Shown one piece after another: positions 17,448 through 26,328 of a DNA stretch of 64,000 nucleotides (position 1 is its first letter; every line of letters starts with the position of its first letter). Source of the stretch: Pseudomonadota bacterium (GTDB lineage Bacteria; Pseudomonadota; Alphaproteobacteria; Sphingomonadales; Sphingomonadaceae); assembly GCA_023423655.1 (NCBI GenBank), contig JAFAFE010000006.1, positions 496,001-560,000 on the forward strand. Direction: 5' to 3'. Below the pieces are notes generated by a model, which saw nothing but the letters and a program-made list of their open reading frames with translations, was not told the DNA's origin and searched no databases. Position numbers and translations under genes: made by a program.

Positions 17448-18512
17448 ATGACGTGCCCCATGCCCCAAATGCCTTTGCAACAGGCGGCCCCGACGCTGAG
17501 CGTTTTCATCCCCGTTTATAATCGCGCCCATTTGATCGGGCGCGCCATCGATAGCGTGCTGGCACAGGCTTTCACGGATTTTGAACTGATTATCATTGAT
17601 GACGGCTCGAGCGATGAGAGCGTTGCCACAGTCGAAGCCTATGACGACCCGCGCATCCGCTTGCTCAAAAATGACGGCAATAAGGGGATTCCGGTCACGC
17701 GCCAGCGCGGGCTTGAAGAAGCGCGCGGGCGCTATTTTGCGCTGCTCGACAGCGATGACTGGATGCACCGCCAGCGACTCCAGCGGCAGATCGCCTTTCT
17801 GGAACGCCGTCCGTCTATCGCGTGTGTCGGCGGGAGCGTGCAAAAATATCGTCCCGATGGCCGGACTGCCGGAAGGCTGGTGCGTCCGCGCCGCCCCGAA
17901 GACGTCCATGTCTGGTTGTTATTCCGCAACGCCTTCGCCAATACGACCTTGATGGGCCGCACCGACATTTTGCGCGCGCATGGCTATCGCGCGGATTTTG
18001 TCGTGTCAGAAGATTATGACCTTGCCGCGCGGATGGCGGTCCATCACAGGATCGCCAACCTCCCCGATGTGATGACTTATATGCTGGAGCATGACGGCCG
18101 CACGACGCGCCAGCATGGGGGCGAGAGCTTTCTCACCAAAAGCGCAATCATGAAGGCGCAGTTGAACCGGCTCGGCATGGATTATGCGGTGGAGGATATA
18201 GAGAGGCATTACCGGCTGTCGCGGCTCAAAAAGGCGGATTTGAAACGCTGGCCCGATTATCTCGACTGGGCGCGGCAATGGATGGCGGCCCTTTTAGAAG
18301 CGAACCGGCAGGCGGGCATTTATGACCCGCAAGCGATGCGCGGCGTACTTGGCCTGATCTGGGCGCAATCCTGTCTTGTCGCGCATAAACGCGATGGCGC
18401 GCGGCGGACCTTCGGACGGATTATCGGCAACAGCCCCAGCCTCCATACCGCGCGGCTGGTCGGCGACCAGATTAACGCGCGGCTGCGCTCCACTGGTCGG
18501 TCAGCGCCGTAG
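17448..18512 (+). CDS. glycosyltransferase, GT2 family
   Basis: Inverting GT-A glycosyltransferase of 354 residues. It shows LSVFIPVYNRAHLIGRAIDSVL, the nucleotide-binding DDGSSD and the metal-binding DSDDW. The C-terminal 130 residues are helical without membrane segments. Start at 17448, 22 bases after the GT4 gene; internal ATGs at 17460 and 17469 are possible. The last 41 bases overlap, on opposite strands, the end of the nucleotidyltransferase gene at 18472. Confidence 0.92.
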   Translation: MTCPMPQMPLQQAAPTLSVFIPVYNRAHLIGRAIDSVLAQAFTDFELIIIDDGSSDESVATVEAYDDPRIRLLKNDGNKGIPVTRQRGLEEARGRYFALLDSDDWMHRQRLQRQIAFLERRPSIACVGGSVQKYRPDGRTAGRLVRPRRPEDVHVWLLFRNAFANTTLMGRTDILRAHGYRADFVVSEDYDLAARMAVHHRIANLPDVMTYMLEHDGRTTRQHGGESFLTKSAIMKAQLNRLGMDYAVEDIERHYRLSRLKKADLKRWPDYLDWARQWMAALLEANRQAGIYDPQAMRGVLGLIWAQSCLVAHKRDGARRTFGRIIGNSPSLHTARLVGDQINARLRSTGRSAP

Positions 18513-19218
18513 CCGCTTCAATATCGTTGAGGAAGTCCACCTCGGCCCAGCCCATGCCCTCGATGCTCAGCGTGCCGACCTTGCCGGTGGGGGCGATGGA
18601 ATCAATGATTTTCAGATACCAGTTTTCCACGCCCGCCGGGGTGCGCATAAAGGCTTCGACCGTATCGCGGAACAAGCGCACCCCTTCGCCGCGAAAGGCC
18701 AGAAAACCGATGGATTCGGCATTGCTCTGCGCGGCGGTTAGCGTCTTGCCGATGGCGAGCAATTTTTCGCCAACGCGGTTCACCTTCATATCATCGCTAT
18801 CATAATTGGCTTTGACATCGACCGTAACGGTAATCGGCCAACCCGCGATGAGCTGCACCTTTTCGGCAATTTCGGGAGAAATCAGCGTGTCGCCATTCAA
18901 GATAAGAAAATCATCGACCATCACCTCGCGCGCAATCCAGCAACTGCCGAGATTATCCGCCACCTTGTAAAAAGGGTTGAAATGGACGGTGATGTCATAG
19001 CCTTGCTTGCGCAGGCCATCGAGTTCGGCCTCGACCAGATCGGTCATAAAGCCCGTCACCACATGGAAATGTTCAACGCCGCTCCTCGCCAGCATATCAA
19101 TCTGCCAGGCAATCAGCGAGCGGCCCGAAAAGTCGATCAGGCATTTGGGCCGCTCGGCGGTCAGCGGCAAAAGCCGCGAGCCTTGTCCGGCGCTCAGGAT
19201 GATAGCGTTCTTGATCAT
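18472..19218 (-). CDS. sugar- or polyol-phosphate nucleotidyltransferase
   Basis: Nucleotidyltransferase of the NTP_transferase family. Near the N-terminus LSAGQGSRLLPLTAERPKCL contains the signature GxGxRLxPLT and the catalytic lysine. FLILNGDTLISPEIAEKV carries the metal-binding Asp, and GWAEVDFLNDIEAA the second Asp. The short length (248 residues) fits the LicC/inositol-phosphate cytidylyltransferase-like group more than hexose uridylyltransferases. It could supply the CDP-alcohol used by the membrane transferase at 13520; this pairing is inference. Start set at 19218 by the conserved N-terminus; ribosome site weak. Confidence 0.85.
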   Translation of the reverse strand: MIKNAIILSAGQGSRLLPLTAERPKCLIDFSGRSLIAWQIDMLARSGVEHFHVVTGFMTDLVEAELDGLRKQGYDITVHFNPFYKVADNLGSCWIAREVMVDDFLILNGDTLISPEIAEKVQLIAGWPITVTVDVKANYDSDDMKVNRVGEKLLAIGKTLTAAQSNAESIGFLAFRGEGVRLFRDTVEAFMRTPAGVENWYLKIIDSIAPTGKVGTLSIEGMGWAEVDFLNDIEAATALTDQWSAAAR

Positions 19219-19301
19219 ATGTTTATCCCGATGATAAGGCGCGGGAGGAAATGCGCGCTCTTGTCTTGGAGTTTCCCTAGCCCCAAGTTTGACGCCGCAC
19301 A

Positions 19302-20690
19302 ATGCGGGGCTTTGGTCCAGTGTGGAAAATCGCGGGGAATATAGCGGGGGAAAATGGCCTTTTGACGAGCAACGAACCTCAGACGGAAAATGGTGCTTCC
19401 GGCAAGACCGGATTGCAGCGCATTGTTGCGAACACCGTCTGGCTGCTCGCGGGCAAAGGCTTTGGCGGTGTGCTGAGCTTTGTCTATCTCGGCCTGATCA
19501 CCCGCACCTTGGGGGTGACGGGGTTCGGCCAATTTTCGCTCATCGTCGGCACCGCGCAGATGATTGTGGCGGTCGTGACCTTCCAGACGTGGCAAGTGGT
19601 GGTGCGCTATGCCGCGACCTATGTCAAAAACAGCGCGGCGAGCGGGCCTTATGGCCGGCTCATTGCGCTCGCGAGCCTGTTCGATGTGGCTGGCGCGGTT
19701 GCGGGCTGCCTGATCGCATGGGGCGGGGTCTATTGGCTTGCCCCCTATTTCGGCTGGGACGCAGAGCTTTCCCGCAATGCGCTTATCTTTTGTTGCGTCA
19801 TGCTGCTGTCGATCAAATCGACGCCGATGGGTATTTTGCGCGTTGAAAACCGTTTTGACCTGTCCACTTATGCCGATGCCGTCATCCCGCTGATGCGGAT
19901 GATTGGCGCAGGTATAGTGCTCGCTATCGGCCCGTCCATCTCCGGTTTCTTATGGGCGTGGGCGGCCGCAGAATTGGCCTGCGCGCTGGTTTATTGGGGG
20001 TTGGCCGCATGGCAATTGCGCGGACGGGTGCCCGCCAGCGCGGTGCGCAAACCGGCGCGCGCGTTCAAGGAAAATGTCGATATCGGTGCCTTTCTGTTCG
20101 TGACCAATTTAAGTTCGACCGTCACCGGTCTGTCGCAGAATCTGGGGATGATGCTGATCGGCTTTTTCGTCAGCCCCGCCGCTGCCGGTTTCTATCGCCT
20201 CGCCAACCAGTTGAGCGGCGCGATGACCAAGATTTCGGGCCTCCTGTCCCGCACCATTTTTGCCGAGGTCAATCTGGTGCGCGCGCAAGAAGGCGAAGAA
20301 TCGCTCCAGGCCCTGTTCCGCAAAGCCTCGCGCGCGCTGGTTTATACCAGCCTGCTTGTCGTGCTGCTGGTCGCGGTGCTGGGACAGCCGGTGTTGCTCC
20401 TCATGTCGGGCCGCGAATTTCTGCCCGCTTATCCGCTCCTCCTTGTGCTGGCCGCCGCCGCCTCGGTCGAGTTGGCAGGGGCGATGTTCGAGCCGGTGCT
20501 AATGTCCGGAAACCGCGCCCGCACTGCGCTCAATATCCAGATTGCGCGGCTGGTGCTGCTTGTTCTGCTGCTTGCGCTTCTCCTGCCCTGGTGGGGCGCG
20601 ATGGGCGCGGCGATGGCAACCTTGCTGAGCGCAATCGTCCGGATGCTCATGCTCCGGCGCGCCGCGCGCAGCCATTTATTTGCGGGGTAG
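19302..20690 (+). CDS. oligosaccharide flippase, Wzx-like (MOP superfamily)
   Basis: Integral membrane protein of up to 462 residues with about 12-14 hydrophobic segments, starting near TVWLLAGKGFGGVLSFVYLGLITRTLG, typical of polysaccharide exporters that flip undecaprenyl-linked repeat units. It lies divergently from the nucleotidyltransferase with a short intergenic space. The N-terminal 40 residues before the first membrane helix are unusual; the true start may be a TTG near 19361 preceded by GGGGAAAA. It supports the idea that 13520-21666 builds an exported glycan. Confidence 0.88.
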   Translation: MRGFGPVWKIAGNIAGENGLLTSNEPQTENGASGKTGLQRIVANTVWLLAGKGFGGVLSFVYLGLITRTLGVTGFGQFSLIVGTAQMIVAVVTFQTWQVVVRYAATYVKNSAASGPYGRLIALASLFDVAGAVAGCLIAWGGVYWLAPYFGWDAELSRNALIFCCVMLLSIKSTPMGILRVENRFDLSTYADAVIPLMRMIGAGIVLAIGPSISGFLWAWAAAELACALVYWGLAAWQLRGRVPASAVRKPARAFKENVDIGAFLFVTNLSSTVTGLSQNLGMMLIGFFVSPAAAGFYRLANQLSGAMTKISGLLSRTIFAEVNLVRAQEGEESLQALFRKASRALVYTSLLVVLLVAVLGQPVLLLMSGREFLPAYPLLLVLAAAASVELAGAMFEPVLMSGNRARTALNIQIARLVLLVLLLALLLPWWGAMGAAMATLLSAIVRMLMLRRAARSHLFAG

Positions 20691-20721
20691 GACCCGCGCG
20701 TTTTTCGCTCTGCTACTCCTC

Positions 20722-20829
20722 CTCCGTTCGCCCTGAGTAGGGCCGTAAGGCCCGTATCGAAGGGTCCGGTTCGCGCGCAACCTGTCCTTCGATACGCCTC
20801 CTTGCGGAGGCTACTCAGGTCGAACGGAG
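20722..20829. repeat. long intergenic palindrome between convergent genes
   Basis: Arms beginning CTCCGTTCG (20722) and ending CGAACGGAG (20829). Each arm carries its own small hairpin (GGGCCGTAAGGCCC on the left, GCCTCCTTGCGGAGGC on the right), and GTATCGAAGG pairs with CCTTCGATAC. Related to the TGTCGAAGG family but with extra stems. Confidence 0.8.
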
Positions 20830-20832
20830 GGG

Positions 20833-21666
20833 TTAAACCGAACGGAAATCCGCGCCCTTATCCGCCCCGTTATCCGCAGCCCGCGCGGCCAATATAGCTT
20901 CGACCTGCTCCACGTCGGAAGGCTTATCCACGTCAATGCACGCTTCGGCTTGCGGCATGGCGACGAGCTTTGCATCCAGCCCCAATTTGCGCCCGGCCCG
21001 CGCGACCGCATCGGGACCGGTGATGAGGCGCAAGGCCGCGCCGAGCAGCAAAACGGGCCCGAAACTCGCAATGACTTTCCAGCCCTTTTTGCGGTCCTGT
21101 TCAATCCCGCGCCACAGGTCGAGCAAGGGCTTGGCCTTGGGGCCGCCGAACCAGAACAGGTTCGCGCCCGACCACCAGCCCTGTTTGAACTTGAGCCAGG
21201 TGCGCGCCGATGCGGGATAGGCGGCCAGTAAAATCCGGCGCTCGACCGCGCCCGCCGCAACATCATGGCCCGCCACTTGTGCCAGAAAATGGTCGATCAT
21301 CGCATGGGTCAACAGCGCATTGTCGGCGGTTGTGACGAACAGCGGCCCGCCTTCTTGCGCCAGCCCCGCTTCGACCGCCGCCGACACTGATGACGGTCCG
21401 GCAAGCGTCGCAACCTTATGGTGGATCGCCATCCAGCGCGTGGCTTCCTCGCCGAACAAAGCGGCAGGGTCTTGCGCGACCACCACCAGCTTTCCGATGC
21501 GCGGATGCGACACCAGAATTTTGGCGACGCGCGACAGCATCGGCTCGCCTGCAATCGGGATCAGCACCTTATCCTCGACGCCATAGGCTGCGCCCAAAGG
21601 GTCAATCCCGGGGCGGCGTCCGGCGAGCAACAGCGCGGTAACGGGAGCGGGCAAGGCGTTAGTCAT
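20833..21666 (-). CDS. MobA-like nucleotidyltransferase
   Basis: Nucleotidyltransferase-fold protein of about 277 residues. VTALLLAGRRPGIDPLGAAYGVEDKVLIPIAGEPM resembles the NTP-binding start of MobA/IspD-like enzymes, with a lysine in the PIAG region. The segment FVTTADNALLTHAMI carries the metal-binding Asp. The C-terminal half has a hydrophobic stretch (GPVLLLGAALRLI). In related genomes such proteins lie near glycan genes; the substrate is not known. Start at 21666 by homology of the N-terminus; ribosome site weak. The 459 bases upstream (21667-22125) hold no gene I can support. Confidence 0.75.
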   Translation of the reverse strand: MTNALPAPVTALLLAGRRPGIDPLGAAYGVEDKVLIPIAGEPMLSRVAKILVSHPRIGKLVVVAQDPAALFGEEATRWMAIHHKVATLAGPSSVSAAVEAGLAQEGGPLFVTTADNALLTHAMIDHFLAQVAGHDVAAGAVERRILLAAYPASARTWLKFKQGWWSGANLFWFGGPKAKPLLDLWRGIEQDRKKGWKVIASFGPVLLLGAALRLITGPDAVARAGRKLGLDAKLVAMPQAEACIDVDKPSDVEQVEAILAARAADNGADKGADFRSV

Positions 21667-22125
21667 GCGCCGTCCGTTGCCTTGAAAGCGGCGTCCACGC
21701 AACGGCTTTTTATGACGACCCGCCTCCCCGGCGGACAGACCCTTCTATGCCGTCCGTCCCCATATAGTGTGGTCGGTAGGATAAAATCCATAAACCCTCG
21801 GCTTTCTGCCAAAAACACCCCCTTAGCTTCGCAAAGTTCAGGCAAATCGGCGTTTTTTGTAGGAGGTGCAGGACACAATATATGGGGCATCCCAGCACCG
21901 CCTGTCACCCTATCGCACGCCCTGCCCGCGCCGCACTTCCCTACCATCCGCTCCCCAACCATGCCGCTGCCCCTCTTTGAAAACGTCAAAATTTTGCCGA
22001 ATCGTGGACAAGGGTAGCTGCGTGCCGCCACCGTAGGACAGGCTTTTCACATTGCACCGCGCGCCATGCCCCCATTGTTTTCATTCAGCAAATACACAGA
22101 TTCGCCCTGCTATAGCGTGATCATT

Positions 22126-22578
22126 ATGACTAAATATCTGATTGGCGCCGTTGCCGGTGCCCTCGCCCTTGCCGGATGCACGACGACGTCGGCAGACAGC
22201 AACACTACCCCGAACACCAGCGCCCCCGCAGCGGTCGCGCTCGCCGGGACCAAGTGGAAAATCGTGTCAATCGCAGGGAGCGCCACCGGCGGCGAAGGCG
22301 ATGTCCGCCCCGCCACCATGCAGTTCGAACAAGGCAATATCAGCGCGACCGCAGGCTGTAACCTGATGAACGGCAGCTATACGCAAGACGGAGCCACATT
22401 GACGTTCGGCCCCGTCGCAATGACCCGCATGGCCTGCCCCGCACCCGGCCTTGCCGAGCGCGAAACCCGCCTCGGCCAGATGCTCGGCCAGCCGCTCACG
22501 GTGACGGCGGGCGATGCTGGCAAGGTCATGCTGGCCAATGCCGACGGCGCCGTCATCGAACTCGCGCCCGCGCAATAA
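22126..22578 (+). CDS. META-domain (HslJ-like) lipoprotein
   Basis: Predicted lipoprotein of 150 residues. Residues 1-18 end with the lipobox LAGC. The META domain starts at LAGTKWKIVSIAG and includes MQFEQGNISATAGCNLMNGSY and FGPVAMTRMACP, with the two conserved cysteines. Related HslJ is tied to heat-shock and novobiocin resistance in E. coli; the role here is unknown. No Shine-Dalgarno site precedes the ATG, and TATAGC lies 10-15 bases upstream, so a leaderless transcript is possible. Confidence 0.88.
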   Translation: MTKYLIGAVAGALALAGCTTTSADSNTTPNTSAPAAVALAGTKWKIVSIAGSATGGEGDVRPATMQFEQGNISATAGCNLMNGSYTQDGATLTFGPVAMTRMACPAPGLAERETRLGQMLGQPLTVTAGDAGKVMLANADGAVIELAPAQ

Positions 22579-22631
22579 GCTCTCGCAATAAGCCCAAATG
22601 CGCCGGTCCCGTCCGGCGCAACCCGATAATC

Positions 22632-22669
22632 AAAGGGGATCAGGCCCGACGGCTTGATCCCCCTTTTTT
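22632..22669 (+). terminator. rho-independent terminator after META lipoprotein gene
   Basis: Stem GGGGATCAGGCC (22635-22646) pairs with GGCTTGATCCCC (22651-22662) with one G-T pair and a four-base loop, followed by a run of T residues. Confidence 0.88.
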
Positions 22670-22694
22670 GTGTTTTTCCAAAAGCCCGTCTTTT

Positions 22695-23585
22695 TCAGGC
22701 CAGCCCATTCAAAAAGGCCACGCTTTCGTCCAGCACCGGCGCTTTTTTGCGGAAGGTGCGCGCGATGGCCATGAGCGGTTCGACATGGTTGAGCCGCTCA
22801 TATTCGCGCAAGGTGGCGGTGCCGCCCACGGCCTGTTGCGCGGCGACCATTGCGCGGCTGTTACGCGCATGGACGAGCGTGTCATTAGTCCCGGTCGCGA
22901 CCCATAAAGGCGGGGCTGCGGCGCGCGCGAAACGCACAGGCTGGGTGAGGTCGGGCGGCTCGACATGGCCCATTGCGGCAATCGCGGCGGGCATCGTGAA
23001 GGGGTGGAAATCGGCGGGCGCGGACAAGGCGACCACGCCTTTTATGGCCTCCGCCGGAACGCCTGCGCGCTCCAGCCATTGCGGGTCGAGCGCGAGCATC
23101 AACGCAATATGCGCGCCCGCCGAATGGCCTGCCAAGAGGATATGGTCGGGGTCAGCGCCATAGGTTTGCGCTTCGGCGCGCGCCTTGGCAACGGCTGCGG
23201 CGGCATCTTCAAGGAATGCAGGAAAGCGGATTTCGGGCACCAGCCGGTAATCGGGTAGCGCCACGATGAAACCGCGTTCGGCATAGGCTTTGGCAGCAAA
23301 AGCATAATCGCATTTGTCCCCGCTGTTCCAGCTTCCGCCATAGAAAAAGATGAGCAAAGGCTTGGGCGTCGCGCCTTGCGCCGCGTCCGCCGCCTTGGGC
23401 GCGTAGAAATCGAGGCGCTGGCGGCGATGGTCGCCATAGGCAATATCCGCCGCAATCCGCCGCCCCGCACTACTCCCCCACAACCGGTCCAGATGGTCCA
23501 ACCGCTGCGGCCTGCGCGCAAAACGCAACCATAAGCCCAATGCGATAAGGCCGATAAGGCCGATGCCTGCGATGATTTTGATCAT
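22695..23585 (-). CDS. alpha/beta hydrolase (carboxylesterase-like)
   Basis: Serine hydrolase of the BD-FAE/HSL-like group, about 296 residues. The oxyanion motif appears as FFYGGSWNSGD, the nucleophile elbow as GHSAGAH, and the C-terminal His as RLNHVEPL. Residues 1-20 form one hydrophobic segment, an anchor or uncleaved signal, so the active site probably faces the periplasm. Start chosen at 23585 (MIKIIAG); a longer frame adds residues without support. Substrate unknown. Confidence 0.85.
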   Translation of the reverse strand: MIKIIAGIGLIGLIALGLWLRFARRPQRLDHLDRLWGSSAGRRIAADIAYGDHRRQRLDFYAPKAADAAQGATPKPLLIFFYGGSWNSGDKCDYAFAAKAYAERGFIVALPDYRLVPEIRFPAFLEDAAAAVAKARAEAQTYGADPDHILLAGHSAGAHIALMLALDPQWLERAGVPAEAIKGVVALSAPADFHPFTMPAAIAAMGHVEPPDLTQPVRFARAAAPPLWVATGTNDTLVHARNSRAMVAAQQAVGGTATLREYERLNHVEPLMAIARTFRKKAPVLDESVAFLNGLA

Positions 23586-23977
23586 GATGTTTATGCTGCA
23601 AACTTTATCGGGCGCACGCAATAGGGAAAGTGGGTGGGGGGGCAGCATGAGGTGGGCGAGGGAAAGAAGAAAGAAGATAGGCCCTACCTAAACCTTCCCC
23701 CTTGATGGGGGAAGGATATGAAGCCTTACGCGCACGCGCGTTAGGCGCAGTTGGATGAGGGTGATGCGAACCGAAGGTTCGCGCGGTCGTGCCGACCGCT
23801 TACCCCTCACCCAGCTTCGCGTAAGCTCGTTCCTCGCTAACGCTGCACAACCCTCTCCCACAAGGGGAGAGGGATGATAGGTGCAAGTCTTTATAAAATA
23901 ATCGCCTTTCTCCCCCACCGCTCCCCCACCCCTCCCCGCACCCCATCCTCTCACTGACACATGTGTTAAAAAGACCG
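23586..23977. repeat. gene-free intergenic stretch with short hairpins
   Basis: No gene I can support. Short hairpins occur at 23696-23717 (CTTCCCCC-TTGAT-GGGGGAAG) and 23854-23874 (CCTCTCCCACAAGGGGAGAGG). The stretch between them carries alternating GCG/CGC segments and CTCACCC/CGCTAACG motifs of the type common in composite intergenic repeats. The remainder is C-rich low-complexity sequence. Confidence 0.55.
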
Positions 23978-24007
23978 TTGACTTACCCCCCGCTTGCTGG
24001 CTGGATA
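23978..24007 (+). promoter_or_regulatory. possible sigma-70 promoter for beta-helix/cytochrome operon
   Basis: TTGACT (23978-23983) and TGGATA (24002-24007) are separated by 18 bases and lie 30 bases before the start codon, after a repeat-rich gap. The match is by eye only. Confidence 0.4.
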
Positions 24008-24037
24008 GGGGCAAGATTTGGAGAGGATCGCTTTATT

Positions 24038-25264
24038 ATGAACCCAATCACCCCCCGTCCGCTTATTCGCGGCCTTATGCTTGCTGCCTTGCTCGGTTCG
24101 GCCAGTCTGGCGGCTCCGCTTGCGGCCAAGACCATCACGGTTACCGCTGGCGGTAATGCGCAGGAGAAGGTGCAGACCGCGCTCATTGATGCGCAGCCCG
24201 GCGATGTGGTGGAGTTGGGCGCGGGGCGCTATGAATTTACCGATGGCCTGTCGCTCGATGTTGATAAAGTCACGGTGCGCGGCGCGGGTGCGGACAAGAC
24301 CATCCTGTCGTTCAAGGGGCAAAAAGGGTCGGGCGAAGGCCTGCTTGTGACGTCCGACGATGTGCTGCTGCGCGATTTTGCGGTCGAGGACAGCAAGGGC
24401 GATGGCATCAAGGCCAAAGGCTCGACCAACATCACTTTCTATAAGCTCGCGGTGACTTGGACCGGCGGCCCGAAAGAAACCAACGGCGCTTATGGCGTCT
24501 ATCCGGTGTCCTCGACCAATGTGCTGGTCGATAGCGTCACGGTGAGCGGCGCGTCGGATGCGGGCATCTATGTCGGCCAGTCCAAAAATATCATCGTGCG
24601 CAATTCGACCGCCCATTATAATGTGGCGGGGATCGAGATTGAAAACAGCTATGACGCCGACGTCCACAATAATGTCGCGACGCATAATACCGGCGGTATC
24701 CTTGTGTTCGACCTCCCCAATCTGCCGCAGATGGGCGGGCGCAATATCAATGTGTTTGCGAACAAGATCAGCAATAATGACACGCCCAATTTCGCGCCCA
24801 AAGGCAATATCGTCGCGACCGTTCCCAACGGCACGGGTGTGCTCATCATGGCGAACGAAAATGTACATATTTTCGATAACGAGATTAGCGATAATGCCAC
24901 GACCAATATTTTGATCGCAGGCTATCGCGCGCCGTTCGAGGATAAAAATTACAACCCCGTGTCGCGCAATGTGGTCGTCTATAATAATAAGCTAGGCCGC
25001 GCCGGTTGGGCGCCGGGACCGCAATTTCCGGGCGGGGCGGAATTGGCCTCTGCCTTCGGAGGGCAGCTCCCTCCGGTCATCTGGGACGGCACCGGCAGCG
25101 GGATCGTCATCCATGAAAGCCCGGCGCTCAGCCTTGGCCTCGCCTCGCCGAGCGCGGATCTTTCGACCATCAAGCCCCAGCCGATTGCGCCTGCGGGCGC
25201 GGTGGATGTGGTGAAGCCGACGCGCATCACCTTGCCGCAGGCGATGGAGGATGCGATCAAGTGA
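24038..25264 (+). CDS. secreted parallel beta-helix repeat protein
   Basis: Exported protein of 408 residues with a signal peptide ending near APLAAK. The rest is a right-handed parallel beta-helix with many Asn/Asp/Val-rich coils (NVLVDSVTVSGASDAGIYVGQSKNIIVRNSTAHYN and onward). GGAGAGG lies about ten bases before the ATG at 24038. The helix fold is shared with pectate lyases and the alginate epimerase family. Proteins of this type are found next to an SO2930-type diheme cytochrome, exactly as here. No enzymatic activity is established. Confidence 0.9.
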   Translation: MNPITPRPLIRGLMLAALLGSASLAAPLAAKTITVTAGGNAQEKVQTALIDAQPGDVVELGAGRYEFTDGLSLDVDKVTVRGAGADKTILSFKGQKGSGEGLLVTSDDVLLRDFAVEDSKGDGIKAKGSTNITFYKLAVTWTGGPKETNGAYGVYPVSSTNVLVDSVTVSGASDAGIYVGQSKNIIVRNSTAHYNVAGIEIENSYDADVHNNVATHNTGGILVFDLPNLPQMGGRNINVFANKISNNDTPNFAPKGNIVATVPNGTGVLIMANENVHIFDNEISDNATTNILIAGYRAPFEDKNYNPVSRNVVVYNNKLGRAGWAPGPQFPGGAELASAFGGQLPPVIWDGTGSGIVIHESPALSLGLASPSADLSTIKPQPIAPAGAVDVVKPTRITLPQAMEDAIK

Positions 25265-26298
25265 GCAAAGGCGCGAAAATCTTTGCGCTGGCCGTAACGC
25301 CGCTCGGCTGGCTGTTGCTCGCCAGCGCAGGCGGCACCGCGCCCGTCAATGATGCGCTGATTAGCGGGGATACGCTCCCCGCAACCCTGTCCGAATTCCG
25401 CCTGCTCATGGGTAAGCAGGGGATGAAGGCGAACCAGCGCGTCATGCCTTATAGCCTCAATACGCCGCTTTTTTCGGACTATGCCGAAAAATGGCGGTAT
25501 CTTTATCTCCCCAAAGGCACGCAATTGACGTGGAAGGGCGAAGGATTGCCCGATTTTCCGGTCGGCGCGGTGCTGGTCAAAAGCTTCGGCTTTCCAGCCG
25601 ACATAAGGCGGCCCGATGACAATATCCGGATGATCGAAACCCGGCTGCTGCTGCATCGCAAGTCGGGTTGGGTCGCGCTCCCCTATGTGTGGCGCGCGGA
25701 CGGGTCGGATGCGGATTTGAAGCGCGCCGGGATGCGCACCGATGTCACATGGACGCATAACGACGGCAAGCCGCGCACGGTCAATTATGCGGTGCCGAAC
25801 AGCAACCAGTGCAAGGGCTGCCACGATGTAAGCGGAGCGATCATCCCCATCGGCCCCAAGGCGCGCAACCTTGCGGGCAATCCGTTCGGCCTTATGCCGA
25901 CAGTTGCGCGGGTGCCGGTGTGGAATGACCCCAAAAGCGGCAGCCTAGACGCGCGCGCCCATGCCTATCTCGACGCCAATTGCGGCCATTGCCACAACCC
26001 CCAAGGCCCGGCGAGCAATAGCGGATTGAACCTCAACTGGGACGAGAAAAGCCCGGTCGCCAAAGGCCTTGGCAAGCGCCCCGTCGCAGCGGGTCGCGCG
26101 TCCGGCGGATTTGATTTCGACATAGCGGCGGGCCATCCCGACCAGTCGATTATGATCTACCGCATGGAAAGCCTAGACCCCGGCATCTCCATGCCAGAGC
26201 TTGGCCGCAACAGCGTACATGACGAAGGCGTTGCATTGTTAAAACAATGGATCAAGCAATTGCCCGCCACGGTTCCGCATAAGGAGGGTTCCGCATAA
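25261..26298 (+). CDS. SO2930-family diheme c-type cytochrome
   Basis: Exported protein of 345 residues with two c-type heme sites, CKGCH and CGHCH (about residues 193 and 242). Residues 1-26 look like a signal peptide. The GTG start lies inside the TGA of the beta-helix gene (GTGA overlap), so translation is coupled. The length and heme spacing match the SO2930/HNE_0200 family, which co-occurs with the beta-helix protein upstream. Electron partner and substrate are unknown. Confidence 0.88.
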   Translation: MSKGAKIFALAVTPLGWLLLASAGGTAPVNDALISGDTLPATLSEFRLLMGKQGMKANQRVMPYSLNTPLFSDYAEKWRYLYLPKGTQLTWKGEGLPDFPVGAVLVKSFGFPADIRRPDDNIRMIETRLLLHRKSGWVALPYVWRADGSDADLKRAGMRTDVTWTHNDGKPRTVNYAVPNSNQCKGCHDVSGAIIPIGPKARNLAGNPFGLMPTVARVPVWNDPKSGSLDARAHAYLDANCGHCHNPQGPASNSGLNLNWDEKSPVAKGLGKRPVAAGRASGGFDFDIAAGHPDQSIMIYRMESLDPGISMPELGRNSVHDEGVALLKQWIKQLPATVPHKEGSA

Positions 26299-26328
26299 GG
26301 ACGGGCCGCGTAAAGCCGGTCCGGCGTT

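Noticed and set aside
21663..22031. 122-codon frame on minus and overlapping plus frame
   Set aside because: Neither has a ribosome site, family resemblance or sensible composition; interval treated as gene-free.
23966..24868. 300-codon open frame on minus
   Set aside because: Antisense to the beta-helix gene, low-complexity product.
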